From assembly GCA_964374095.1 (NCBI GenBank), contig CAYJXJ010000029.1:1-35483 (forward strand): 35,483 bases of DNA, in the 5' to 3' direction. A model generated the notes under the pieces. That model saw nothing but the letters and a program-made list of their open reading frames with translations, had not been told where the DNA came from and did no database searches. This DNA comes from CAYJXJ01 sp964374095. GTDB taxonomy: Bacteria; Elusimicrobiota; Elusimicrobia; UBA1565; UBA9628. The position numbers and the translations under genes are program-made. Numbering within the stretch: the stretch's first letter is position 1; each line of letters starts with the position of its first letter. Below are positions 1 to 7,596 of this stretch, in pieces.

Positions 1-55
1 GTCACGGTTTCCGTGGCATTTACGCCGTCCGCAACCGTATAATGACGCCGTAGGC

Positions 56-71
56 TATACTTATTGGAACA
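56..71 (+). promoter_or_regulatory. Putative -10 box of the response regulator gene
   Basis: TATACT at 56-61 places the predicted transcription start near 68, four bases before the GTG start codon at 72. No Shine-Dalgarno precedes the GTG. A second candidate, TATAAT at 38-43, would give a leader of about 22 nt. No good -35 hexamer is visible for either, so this is weaker than the other promoters in the window. Confidence 0.35.
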
Positions 72-773
72 GTGGGCTACAGACTACTCGCTTTGACCGG
101 AAATGAGTCCTGGCTAAAATCGGTGCGATCCTACGCTCTGGCCGGCGGCTATGATCTCGAACATGCCGGCACCGCGGCGGGGGGGCTCAAGCGCATCCAA
201 GAACGGCGTCCGGACTTGGCGCTCTTGGACCTGGGGATCGCGGACATGCCCGGGCTCGACTGCCTCAAGCTGATCCGCCACAACGACGCGGGCAAGGATT
301 TGCCGGTGATCGTGGCGGGCGCGGCCCATGAGGACAGCGCCGTGGTCGAGGCCTTCAACTGGGGAGCCGACGATTTCGTGCTCGTGTCCTGCGAGCCGAC
401 CGAGCTCCTGGCCCGCATGCGGGCGGTGCTGCGGCGCCGCTTCCAACGCGAGGAGAACGCGGGTTCGCCCATGACTTTGGGGGAAGTGTCGCTTGATCCG
501 GCGCGGCATTTGTGCCTGGTGCGGGGGAAGGAAGTGAAACTCAAGCCGCGCGACTTCGCCTTGTTGGAAATACTCATGCGCAAGGCCGGGCGGGTCCTCA
601 GCCGCGGCTATCTTCTCGAGACCATCTGGGGGCTCACGCGCGAGGTCGAGACGCGCAGCGTGGATGTGGCCGTGTTCCGCCTGAGAAAGTCCCTCGGACC
701 GCGGGCCGCGAAGTGGGTCGAAACCATCGAACGCTACGGCTACCGGTTTAGGGGGTCACATCCCGCCATCTGA
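72..773 (+). CDS. OmpR/PhoB-type response regulator with a degenerate receiver domain
   Basis: 233 aa. Residues 1-120 have the receiver fold and keep the phospho-acceptor position (D53 in LALLDLG). The acidic pair usually found after strand 1 is missing (LLALTGNES), the Thr/Ser of strand 4 is replaced (VIVAGAA), and the conserved Lys-Pro of strand 5 reads VS (DDFVLVSCEP). Residues about 133-228 form a winged-helix DNA-binding domain ending VETIERYGYRF. Known of the family: such receivers are often phosphorylation-independent. No histidine kinase is adjacent. The start is a GTG; the reading frame upstream is closed by a stop at 51-53. The last six codons and the stop come from the inverted repeat of the neighbouring RAYT element, so the native C-terminus was probably replaced on insertion. 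Confidence 0.85.
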   Translation: MGYRLLALTGNESWLKSVRSYALAGGYDLEHAGTAAGGLKRIQERRPDLALLDLGIADMPGLDCLKLIRHNDAGKDLPVIVAGAAHEDSAVVEAFNWGADDFVLVSCEPTELLARMRAVLRRRFQREENAGSPMTLGEVSLDPARHLCLVRGKEVKLKPRDFALLEILMRKAGRVLSRGYLLETIWGLTREVETRSVDVAVFRLRKSLGPRAAKWVETIERYGYRFRGSHPAI

Positions 774-778
774 CAAAT
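751..778 (+). repeat. REP-like repeat, left flank of the RAYT element
   Basis: Starts GGGGGTCACATCCCGCCATC and runs to 778. It contains the stop codon of the response regulator (771-773) and nearly reaches the stop codon of the transposase on the other strand (779-781). Confidence 0.85.
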
Positions 779-1771
779 TCAAAGGGCCCTTGATGCGGCA
801 TCCGTATCACCCGAGGTTGCGAGCCGCAAGGCGCGGTCCTGGGTGCGTATCCAATCGGCGAGTCGAAGGTTGCCGCCCAGACCGGCCTTGAATCGTTTCA
901 GGGCATGGCTCACCGCGTCAGGGGACATCGCAAATCGCTGCCCAATTTCCGATATGCCGAGACCTGCAGTTTCACGCAGCAAGTGAAGGGCCGCCATTTT
1001 CTCCGGCGGATTCTTCCGGCGTCGTTGGGCCGGACCCAAATGCTTCGCGAAGTAGCCCTCGACAGCAATTAGGACGGCTTCCGGCTTGGGGCGTGGGCGG
1101 AGGGCCTCTTGATATGCGAAATCGCGCCTTGGCTCCAACAGGGCAAGAGCCTTCTGCCGCATAGCCATCACGAAGGTTTCGGAGCCGAGGATGGTCTGAC
1201 CCACAGCCTTGTCCCATGGACTGACCTCCACCTGAGCCTGAAGGAATCTGCGGTATTCCGAGTGGGGATCGGGTGCGCCGGAGAAGAACTCCAGGGTCTG
1301 TCGCACCTGAAGCCAGGGGAGTTGCTGAGCCAACCCCATCATCTGCGAGCAACTGCTCCAGGGGTAATCCCAGGGTTCCCGTGCCAGGCCGGCCCGGACG
1401 GGATTTTGGTGGATATACCGGCCGACTGCCAGCCAGTACGAATTCTTGTCGATCAAGAGAGCTTTGAAACGACCCTGGAATAGGTGACCGACGCGTTGAT
1501 AACGGCTGTTGAAAAACTGGCTGTAGAGTCCGTTTATCGTATGCATCCCCCGCGAGAGTTCGCCGCGAGTGGTCTCCACAAGAAGATGGTAATGGTTGGG
1601 CATCAGCGCGTAGGCGTGAAACGAGAAGCCGTGCCGCCGCCCGGCTAGGCCCAGCAGGCGGAGGAATTCCGTATAATCAACAGCGTGGCGAAAGATCTCG
1701 CGCTGCTCGTTGCCACGAGCCATGATGTGGTAATAGGCCCCTGAAAACTCAATGCGTAGTGCGCGTGCCAT
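779..1771 (-). CDS. REP-associated tyrosine transposase (IS200/Y1 family) with DnaA-like C-terminal HTH
   Basis: 330 aa. The N-terminal half is a Y1 transposase domain: the HUH motif is PNHYHLLVE (about residues 58-66) and the likely catalytic tyrosine lies in GRYIHQNPVRAG. The C-terminal part (about residues 230-300, NPPEKMAALHLL through SPDAVSHALKRF) looks like the DnaA domain IV helix-turn-helix found in one RAYT subgroup. Known of the family: single-strand cleavage and joining at REP hairpins. The flanking inverted repeats fit that role. Base composition looks less GC-rich than the neighbours, consistent with transfer. The ORF is intact, so the enzyme may be active. Confidence 0.9.
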   Translation of the reverse strand: MARALRIEFSGAYYHIMARGNEQREIFRHAVDYTEFLRLLGLAGRRHGFSFHAYALMPNHYHLLVETTRGELSRGMHTINGLYSQFFNSRYQRVGHLFQGRFKALLIDKNSYWLAVGRYIHQNPVRAGLAREPWDYPWSSCSQMMGLAQQLPWLQVRQTLEFFSGAPDPHSEYRRFLQAQVEVSPWDKAVGQTILGSETFVMAMRQKALALLEPRRDFAYQEALRPRPKPEAVLIAVEGYFAKHLGPAQRRRKNPPEKMAALHLLRETAGLGISEIGQRFAMSPDAVSHALKRFKAGLGGNLRLADWIRTQDRALRLATSGDTDAASRAL

Positions 1772-1815
1772 GATCTATATACGATCTACCCCCCCAAAAA
1801 GTTCCCGAAATCTTT

Positions 1816-1843
1816 ATTTGTCAGATGGCGGGACGTGACCCCC
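1816..1843 (-). repeat. REP-like repeat, right flank of the RAYT element
   Basis: Inverted copy of 751-778 with one mismatch. It ends directly before the ATG of the glycerate kinase gene. A GTG inside the repeat (1835) is in frame with the kinase but is better explained as repeat sequence than as the native start. Confidence 0.85.
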
Positions 1844-3679
1844 ATGCGGCTCCTTGTAGCCCCCAACGCTTTCAAGGGGACGCTGACCGCGCGCCAGGCC
1901 GCTGGTGCGATGGCGCGCGGGGTGCGACGGGTCCTGCCGCGAGCGCGCATTCGGCTCATGCCGATCGCCGACGGTGGCGATGGCCTTCTGGACGCCCTGC
2001 GGGCGGCGCGGGGCGGACGTTTCGTTTCCGTTCGAGTGACGGGTCCGCTTGGCGAGCCTCGTCGGGCATCCTTGTGGATCTGCGACCGGATCGCGGCGGT
2101 CGAGATGGCCCGAGCCTCGGGGTTGGCGCTCTTGCCCGCTTCCCAGCGAGATCCTTTGGGTGCCACCACCTTCGGCCCCGGTGAACTCATCACCGCGGCC
2201 ATCCGCGCGGGCGCGCGGGAGATCTGGGTGGGTCTCGGAGGCAGCGCCTCGTCGGACGGCGGGGCCGGCATGGCGCAGGCCCTGGGGTTTGACTTGACCG
2301 ATGCGTCGGGGCGGCCGATCGGACAAGGGGCCCGGGGATTGCTCGGGCTCGAGAAAATTGCGGCGCCGGAGAAGGTCCGCCGCGGACTGCGGGGTGTAAC
2401 CTTCACGGCTCTTTCCGATGTCGCAAATCCATTATTGGGACCGAGGGGATCGGCGCGGGTCTATGGTCCGCAGAAGGGTGCGACCCCGGTGATGGTGCGC
2501 GCCATCGAGGACGGGCTGGCGCGCTACGCCCGGATCTTGAGGCGGGACCTCGGTGTCGACGTGGCGCGGCGGCCAGGGGCCGGCGCGGCGGGTGGGATGG
2601 GAGCCGGCTTGATGGCATTTCTTGACGCGCGGGTCCGTCCCGGCGCTGATTTCGTTCTCGACGCGCTGGGGGCCGACGCGGCCCTGCGCGAGTGTGACGC
2701 CGTTCTGACGGGGGAGGGACGCATGGACCGGACGAGTTTTGAAGGGAAGGCGCCGTTGGTCCTCGCCGGTCGAGCCGCGCGGCTGGGAGTGCCGGCGGCG
2801 GCGGTGTGCGGATCGGTGGACGTTCCGGAGCCGCACCTGCGGCGCGCCGGGGTTCGCGCCGCTGTCGGCTGCGTCGAGGCCGGAGCGAGCCCGGAGGGGG
2901 CTCGGGCCAGGCCGGCGCATTGGGTGGAGCGTGCCGCGGCCTTGGCGGTTCGGCGGTTGGGACTGGCGGCCGCGCTGCTTGTTCCCGCGGCGGTCCCCGC
3001 CCGGCCCACGGTGATTTCCAGCGCGACTTTGGCGCAGATCGACTATCTGTATTTTCACCGGCATCAGGGCCGCAACCTTGACGCCAACGCCGAACTCGTG
3101 GAGGGCCTCCTGGCCGAACAGCCGGCTGATCCCGGCTTGTTATGGCGCATGGGCCGGGCCTTGGTCCGTCAGGGAGAGCGGCAGGACAAGAAGAAGGAGC
3201 GAGTGAAATATTTCGAGCGGGCCGAAGGCCTCCTGCGCAAGGCCGTCGGGCTGGCGCCCAAGGACACGGAGGCCCACTTCTGGCTTGGGCTTTCCTTGGG
3301 CAAGCAGGGCCAGTCAAAGGGCATCCTCAAATCCCTAGGGATGGTCAAGCCGCTCATGCGTGAAATGGAGACCGTGATCGCTCTTGACCCGGGGCACGGA
3401 GGCGCCCACCACGTGCTCGGAGAGATGTACCGCCAGCTCCCCGGTTTCTTCGGCGGCGACAAGCGCAAGGCGGTGGCGGAGTTGGAAACGGCCCTCAAGT
3501 TGACCCCGAACTACACGGCGCACTACCCGGCCCTGGCCGAGGCCTATCTCGAGATCAAACGGAAGGACAAGGCGGTCGAGACCTTGAAGCGCATCTTCGA
3601 CGTGAAGAACCCCGAGGACCCGGGCGAGTACGACGACAACCTCAAAGATGCCCGGGAAATGCTGGAGAAGCTGCAGTAG
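1844..3679 (+). CDS. Glycerate kinase fused in frame to an exported-type TPR protein
   Basis: 611 aa from the ATG at 1844. Residues 1 to about 368 are a complete GlxK/GarK-type glycerate 2-kinase (start MRLLVAPNAFKGT, MPIADGGDGLLDAL, VGLGGSASSDGGAG, VLTGEGRMDRTSFEGKAP). The domain normally ends around the helix ERAAALAVRRLG. Here, without any stop, it runs into LGLAAALLVPAAVPA, which has the form of a signal-peptide core and cleavage site, and then into about 220 residues of TPR-like helices (LLRKAVGLAPKDTEAHFWLG, GGAHHVLGEMYRQLPGFFGG, AVAELETALKLTPNYTAHY). A TTG at 2942, 12 nt after GGAG, could start a separate secreted TPR protein. It may thus be two genes that lost the separating stop codon, or overlapping in-frame products. 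The kinase acts on glycerate in the cytosol; the TPR part would suit the periplasm. Confidence 0.8.
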   Translation: MRLLVAPNAFKGTLTARQAAGAMARGVRRVLPRARIRLMPIADGGDGLLDALRAARGGRFVSVRVTGPLGEPRRASLWICDRIAAVEMARASGLALLPASQRDPLGATTFGPGELITAAIRAGAREIWVGLGGSASSDGGAGMAQALGFDLTDASGRPIGQGARGLLGLEKIAAPEKVRRGLRGVTFTALSDVANPLLGPRGSARVYGPQKGATPVMVRAIEDGLARYARILRRDLGVDVARRPGAGAAGGMGAGLMAFLDARVRPGADFVLDALGADAALRECDAVLTGEGRMDRTSFEGKAPLVLAGRAARLGVPAAAVCGSVDVPEPHLRRAGVRAAVGCVEAGASPEGARARPAHWVERAAALAVRRLGLAAALLVPAAVPARPTVISSATLAQIDYLYFHRHQGRNLDANAELVEGLLAEQPADPGLLWRMGRALVRQGERQDKKKERVKYFERAEGLLRKAVGLAPKDTEAHFWLGLSLGKQGQSKGILKSLGMVKPLMREMETVIALDPGHGGAHHVLGEMYRQLPGFFGGDKRKAVAELETALKLTPNYTAHYPALAEAYLEIKRKDKAVETLKRIFDVKNPEDPGEYDDNLKDAREMLEKLQ

Positions 3680-3743
3680 GGGTCACATCCCGCCATAAGA
3701 CAAATTCCTCGAATTTGTCTTATGGCGGGATGTGACCCCTACT
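3675..3743. repeat. Head-to-head REP pair forming a perfect 33-bp-arm hairpin
   Basis: Arms 3675-3707 and 3711-3743 are exact reverse complements around a 3-nt loop (CTC). Each arm contains the RAYT-flank repeat with AAG in place of CTG near its inner end. The hairpin sits exactly between convergent genes, and both stop codons lie in or at the edge of the arms (TAG 3677-3679 on plus, TAG 3744-3742 on minus). There is no T-tract, so it is not a standard intrinsic terminator, but it could stop or protect the 3' ends of both transcripts. Confidence 0.85.
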
Positions 3744-5142
3744 ACTTGGCGTAGGGGGTGGGCAGCGTGACCGGCTCGCCTTCGGCGTACTTGACGCCGC
3801 GGCGCAGCGTCAGGTTTTCCGCTTTGACCTTGCCTCCCGACTGGGCGGCTTCCGAGCGTATCACGCCGACCTTGACGTCGCTTCCCCCGGGCCCGTAGAG
3901 CGCGGCGAGGGCGGCGGCGAAGTCGAGGTCGTTGGCGCCGCGCCCCTCGATCGCTGCGAGTGAGTCGCCGGGCTTGAGGCCGACGAAATGCGCGGCGCGT
4001 CCGTCGATCACGTGCGAGATGGTGAAGCCCCGGCCGTCCTCCGAGGTTCGGATCCAAAGTCCCGGCCCGGCCTGGAAGAATGCGGGGGGCTCAACGAGGG
4101 TCACGGGAGCGAGGAACTCGACCTTGAGCTTGGCGTCCGCGGCGATGGATTGGGGGTAGGCCATCACGATGGTGCCCCCGGGGCTGACGCGGGTCAGCCG
4201 CTGGTCGCCGGTGATGTCGCTGACCCGGGCCGCGATGGGATAGGTGCTGCCGCCGGCGGGCCGCATCTTGAAGAAGAAGAGCTTCAGATTGCGCGTGTCG
4301 GAAGGACCATGGGCGTCGACGACCCTGGCCCAGACCTGGCTCTTGGGGGGCAAGGAGAGGAAATCGAGATCCTTGTCGGTCGAGATGCCGGTGGTGGTTT
4401 CACCCGCGACCACGGTCCCCGGCTGCAAGTCCGCGGGGAGCCCTTGCGGGAAGCGCACCCAGACCGTCTGGCCGGCCGCTAGGCGGATCTCCTGCGGGGG
4501 GCGGTTATCCAACTCGGCTTCGGCGACGGCGCCCGCGTCCTCGAGGCGTTTGTCCCGGAGGCTTTTCTCCCGGGCCGATAGCTCTCCGAGCCTGCGCTCG
4601 AAAGGCGGGCGCGCGGCGGGGGCGCGTCCCGACAGGGGGACGCTCGAGAGTCCTCGCCAGGCGACACCGTGCATGCGCCGTTCCGGACCATGGGTCAGAA
4701 TTCCGAGTGCGGCCCCGGCGGCTGAACCGGCGGGCTTAGGCCCGAGGTGCGACAGGATGTCTCCCGGCAGCACGCCCATGGCCTCCGCCTCGGAACCCGG
4801 AAGCGCGGAGGTTACGGACAGTCCCGCGCCCCCTTCGGTGAGCATGGCCCCCCAGGCGGCCAACGCGGCGTCGGTTGGGGGCCGGAGTCCGGAGCCCGGG
4901 GGGGGCGCCGCCGGAACGGCCCCGGCCCGATCCTGTCCCCGCGTGTCGGATGAGGCGCCCTCCTGCCGGCCGCGAGGGATGGGCTTGGAGACCGGAGCGC
5001 CCCGGCGGCGGACGGCCTGGCGGCCCTTGGATTTGGGCTTGACGCGGACCTCTTCCACGAGCTTCGGGGCCTCCTCCACGGGGGGCGTCAAAGCGGCGCC
5101 GGCGAAGGAGATCGCGGCAAGAAGCAGGAAGGCGGCATTCAT
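3742..5142 (-). CDS. Exported protein with two PDZ-like domains
   Basis: 466 aa. Signal peptide MNAAFLLLAAISFAGAALTP. A first PDZ-like segment lies around residues 105-165 (LSVTSALPGSEAEAMGVLPG), then a central beta-rich region of unknown type, then a second PDZ-like segment near residues 370-440 (GRGFTISHVIDGRAAHFVGL followed by KPGDSLAAIEG). No protease catalytic triad is seen, so it is more likely a scaffold or envelope factor than an HtrA-type protease. The start has a clear GGAGG eight bases upstream, and the ATG overlaps the stop of the preceding 758-aa gene by four bases (ATGA), so the two are probably translated together and may act in one envelope system. Function unknown. Confidence 0.8.
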   Translation of the reverse strand: MNAAFLLLAAISFAGAALTPPVEEAPKLVEEVRVKPKSKGRQAVRRRGAPVSKPIPRGRQEGASSDTRGQDRAGAVPAAPPPGSGLRPPTDAALAAWGAMLTEGGAGLSVTSALPGSEAEAMGVLPGDILSHLGPKPAGSAAGAALGILTHGPERRMHGVAWRGLSSVPLSGRAPAARPPFERRLGELSAREKSLRDKRLEDAGAVAEAELDNRPPQEIRLAAGQTVWVRFPQGLPADLQPGTVVAGETTTGISTDKDLDFLSLPPKSQVWARVVDAHGPSDTRNLKLFFFKMRPAGGSTYPIAARVSDITGDQRLTRVSPGGTIVMAYPQSIAADAKLKVEFLAPVTLVEPPAFFQAGPGLWIRTSEDGRGFTISHVIDGRAAHFVGLKPGDSLAAIEGRGANDLDFAAALAALYGPGGSDVKVGVIRSEAAQSGGKVKAENLTLRRGVKYAEGEPVTLPTPYAK

Positions 5143-7415
5143 GGGAGTGACCTCCGGGCCGCCTTGCGGCGTTTGGCGGGTTTAGGCGGCGGCGCTTTAG
5201 GAGCCCCGGGTTTTTCCGCGAGACCCTCCGGCGAGGACGGGGTGGAATCGGGGGCCGCTTCCGGAGGGGCTTGCTCGGCGGCGCGTTTCGATTCCGAAAC
5301 GGCGGCGGCGGATTCGATGCGGCGGCGCTCTTCGGACACCGCGCCGGAAGTCCTCACCAATTGGCCGTCGTCGGGCATCAGGCCGGCGATGACTCCGTCG
5401 GCGGGCGCCGCCAGCGCCAGGCCCGCCGACGCCTGGACGCGCCTGAGGCTGTCTCGTTCCGAGGAGAAGCAGGACGCGTTCGACAAGGTGGGAATCCGCG
5501 CCAACGACTTGTTGACGATGCGTAGAATCGCCGCGGGATCGCCTCCCTGTTCCACCGCCTTCTGGCCGAGAAGTTCGGCTTCGGCGAGCTCGGCCTGGAT
5601 CTCGCGCGTCCACAGCGCCAGGACGCGCGCTTTGGCGATATCGTCGTCCAGGTGCTTGGCCGTCGACTCGAGCGCGCCGCACCGGGCGTCGGGGTTCGCA
5701 TCCAGGATGGAGAGGGCTTGGGTCCACGATTCCGCGGCGGCCGAGAATTGGCAGGCCTTCTCCTGCGAGCGCCCTCGCGCGAAGCCCTGATTGAACGCCG
5801 CCTGGTCGGCTCGGCCCCGGAGGATGGCATCGAGCTGATCCCGGAGGCTCCCCAGATGGCGGTCGCAGCCGGCGGGAAACCCCGAGAGGGCCTTGATCGC
5901 GGATTCGGTCCGGGAGGCTTGGTAGTCGCAGGATTTGGGATCGGCGTCCTGGCCCGACGCCGCCGCGGCGGCGAGGACCTTGTCGAGAGCTTCCGCGTTC
6001 TTGAGCGCGTCGACGCGGCGCTTCTGGGCGGCCGCGAGCAGGTCCGCGTACTGTCTCTTGACGGCGGCGGGTTCGGCGAGGGACTGCTCCAGGAGCGCGT
6101 AGGAGGTCGCGGCGGCCCGGAAATCGCAGGACAGAGCCTGATGGTCCGCCGCGGCGAGCGTCGCCAGGGAAGCGTCGAAGTCGGGAGCCACGGCCACGTC
6201 GATTTTCTCGGAGACCGTGTGGGCCTGCGCCCCGCCCACGATGGCGCGGAAGATGAACCCTCGCGAGTCCTTGAGGGGGAGCTCCCGGCGCACGATGTAA
6301 GGCCCCCCGTTGCCTCGCGACACGTCGCGGCTCTCCAGCGCGACGGCGCCCGAACGCCCGTAGTCCATGAACGTCGTCTCTTCGATCGTCGCGGTCTTGC
6401 CGTGGGGCAGCCCATCGACCCAGTAGGCCAGGCTCGCCTCGACGGAGTCTCCCATTTCGTAGCGCGCCAGCCGGGTCGGCCGGTGCAAGTGAAGGCCCGA
6501 GGACGTGATCTTGACCGGGGCCGCCGCCGGCCGCTTGAGCGCGTCCCGCAAGGCATCGAGGGCGCTCGGCGCGGCGAGGAAAGCCTTGGCCGGGATTTGG
6601 AGGTTTTGAAGATCGCCGGAGAGCCCCGCCTTCTTGTCCAGCTTTTCCAGCCCGAGCTTGAGGGTCTTGACGGCCTGCAGCCGCCGCTGGTCGCGCAGGT
6701 ATTTCCCGAGCCAAGAACGCAACTCCGGGGATGCCGCGCCGGCTTGAGCGTCGTTGTCGAGGAGGCCGGAGACGTCCCGGCCGAAGGCGGAGGAGATGAA
6801 AACCGTGAAGTGCTCGATGGCCGCGGCATTGGGCCGCACGCCGCCGAGGAACTCATTGAAGTAGCCCGGGGCGAGCGGCTCCAGGTCCTCGAGCAGGTCG
6901 GCCCGAGTGCGCGCCGCGTAGGCCGCTCCCCACGACGTCTCGAAGAGGTTGCTCCCCGCGGGGACCGACCCCCCGGCGTTGGGCGATTCGAGCGATTGGA
7001 GTTGTTGGTGCGCGGCGGCGAGGGCCTGCGCCAGCGCCAGTATGCCGGGCGTCGAGAGCCCCCAGGACGGCAGCCGCCGGAGGGCGGACAAACGCAGGTC
7101 CGAGCCGGGCGCCGCCGGCGCTCCTCCATCCAGGAACCGCGCGTAGGCGTCCGCGGTTGAAAGGATGTCCTGCGCCGCCCCCGCCAGGTCCTCAAGGGCG
7201 GGCCAGTGGACGTACTGCAGCCTGCCGTCCTCGGCGTTTCCCTGGAGGACGACGTAATTCCGGTCCCGGAGCAGCTCCACCGCGTCGGGACCGAGGTCCT
7301 TGAAAAGAAGCTCGGCGCCCTCGCGCTCCGGACCGGGGGCCTCCGCGGCCCGCACACCCCTCGACAGCGAGCCCGCCAGCAGCGCCGTCGCGACGGCCGT
7401 GATTGTGGTCCTCAT
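5139..7415 (-). CDS. Large exported protein with cysteine-marked helical repeats, unknown function
   Basis: 758 aa. I choose the ATG at 7415 because it follows AGGAGAG at good spacing and begins a signal peptide (MRTTITAVATALLAGSLSRG). An upstream extension in the same frame reads only through repeat sequence. The middle (about residues 330-440) looks beta-rich. Residues about 455-690 contain similar helical units marked by cysteines: LSCDFRAAATSY, KSCDYQASRTES, GCDRHLGSLRDQ, KACQFSAAAESW, ARCGALESTAKH, ASCFSSERDSLR. The even cysteine pattern suggests disulfide-braced hairpins in an oxidising compartment. The C-terminal 80 residues are rich in Pro, Ala, Glu and Lys and probably disordered. 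It is coupled to the PDZ gene downstream and preceded by three stop/start-linked mini-ORFs. I do not recognise the family. Confidence 0.8.
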   Translation of the reverse strand: MRTTITAVATALLAGSLSRGVRAAEAPGPEREGAELLFKDLGPDAVELLRDRNYVVLQGNAEDGRLQYVHWPALEDLAGAAQDILSTADAYARFLDGGAPAAPGSDLRLSALRRLPSWGLSTPGILALAQALAAAHQQLQSLESPNAGGSVPAGSNLFETSWGAAYAARTRADLLEDLEPLAPGYFNEFLGGVRPNAAAIEHFTVFISSAFGRDVSGLLDNDAQAGAASPELRSWLGKYLRDQRRLQAVKTLKLGLEKLDKKAGLSGDLQNLQIPAKAFLAAPSALDALRDALKRPAAAPVKITSSGLHLHRPTRLARYEMGDSVEASLAYWVDGLPHGKTATIEETTFMDYGRSGAVALESRDVSRGNGGPYIVRRELPLKDSRGFIFRAIVGGAQAHTVSEKIDVAVAPDFDASLATLAAADHQALSCDFRAAATSYALLEQSLAEPAAVKRQYADLLAAAQKRRVDALKNAEALDKVLAAAAASGQDADPKSCDYQASRTESAIKALSGFPAGCDRHLGSLRDQLDAILRGRADQAAFNQGFARGRSQEKACQFSAAAESWTQALSILDANPDARCGALESTAKHLDDDIAKARVLALWTREIQAELAEAELLGQKAVEQGGDPAAILRIVNKSLARIPTLSNASCFSSERDSLRRVQASAGLALAAPADGVIAGLMPDDGQLVRTSGAVSEERRRIESAAAVSESKRAAEQAPPEAAPDSTPSSPEGLAEKPGAPKAPPPKPAKRRKAARRSLP

Positions 7416-7489
7416 GGTTTCTCTCCTAATGAGCTCAAGGGACCTGCCACTCCATGAATTGTCAAGGGCAGGCCGTTCCCTTCGGTCAC
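7412..7489 (-). CDS. Minicistron 3 of the chain before the 758-aa gene
   Basis: 25 codons from GTG (7489) to TGA. The product begins MTEGNGLPLTIHGVAG and ends LGEKP. The GTG overlaps the stop of minicistron 2 (GTGA) and its own TGA overlaps the ATG of the 758-aa gene (ATGA). AGGAGAG near its end is the Shine-Dalgarno of that gene. Its MTEGNG start matches the other family members. No function is assigned to the peptide. Confidence 0.5.
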   Translation of the reverse strand: MTEGNGLPLTIHGVAGPLSSLGEKP

Positions 7490-7596
7490 GGTTCTCTTCC
7501 TGTATGGTGGGGAGTCGAACCATTTCCCCTGGCGATAATAGGAACGCCAGGGACCTTGCGATCAGATGTTCTCCTTATCGCAAGGCCTTCGGTCAC
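7486..7596 (-). CDS. Minicistron 2 of the chain before the 758-aa gene
   Basis: 36 codons from GTG (7596) to TGA, linked by GTGA overlaps on both sides. The product begins MTEGLAIRRTSD and ends RGNGSTPHHTGREP, so its tail repeats the peptide of minicistron 1. The final codons contain AGGAAGAG, placed to serve as Shine-Dalgarno for the next GTG. Confidence 0.5.
   Translation of the reverse strand: MTEGLAIRRTSDRKVPGVPIIARGNGSTPHHTGREP

Larger units (their letters stand above)
751..1843. mobile_element. RAYT (REP-associated tyrosine transposase) element with inverted flanking repeats
   Basis: A minus-strand Y1 transposase gene lies between two inverted copies of a 28-bp repeat (751-778 and 1816-1843) that match at 27 of 28 positions. 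The element fills the whole space between the response regulator and the kinase gene: the left repeat supplies the regulator's stop codon and the right repeat abuts the ATG of the kinase. The same repeat occurs as a head-to-head pair at 3675-3743, so the family has spread without the transposase, as REP/REPIN sequences do in other bacteria. Confidence 0.8.

Noticed and set aside
1835..1843. GTG at 1835 as start of the glycerate kinase
   Set aside because: It lies in the RAYT flank repeat; the family N-terminus begins at the ATG at 1844.
5652..7160. Plus-strand frame of 502 aa
   Set aside because: Antisense shadow of the same gene without recognisable domains.
5378..7357. Alternative minus-strand frame of 659 aa
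   Set aside because: Arg/Pro/Ser-rich shadow of the 758-aa exported protein, which has a signal peptide, a Shine-Dalgarno and a normal composition.
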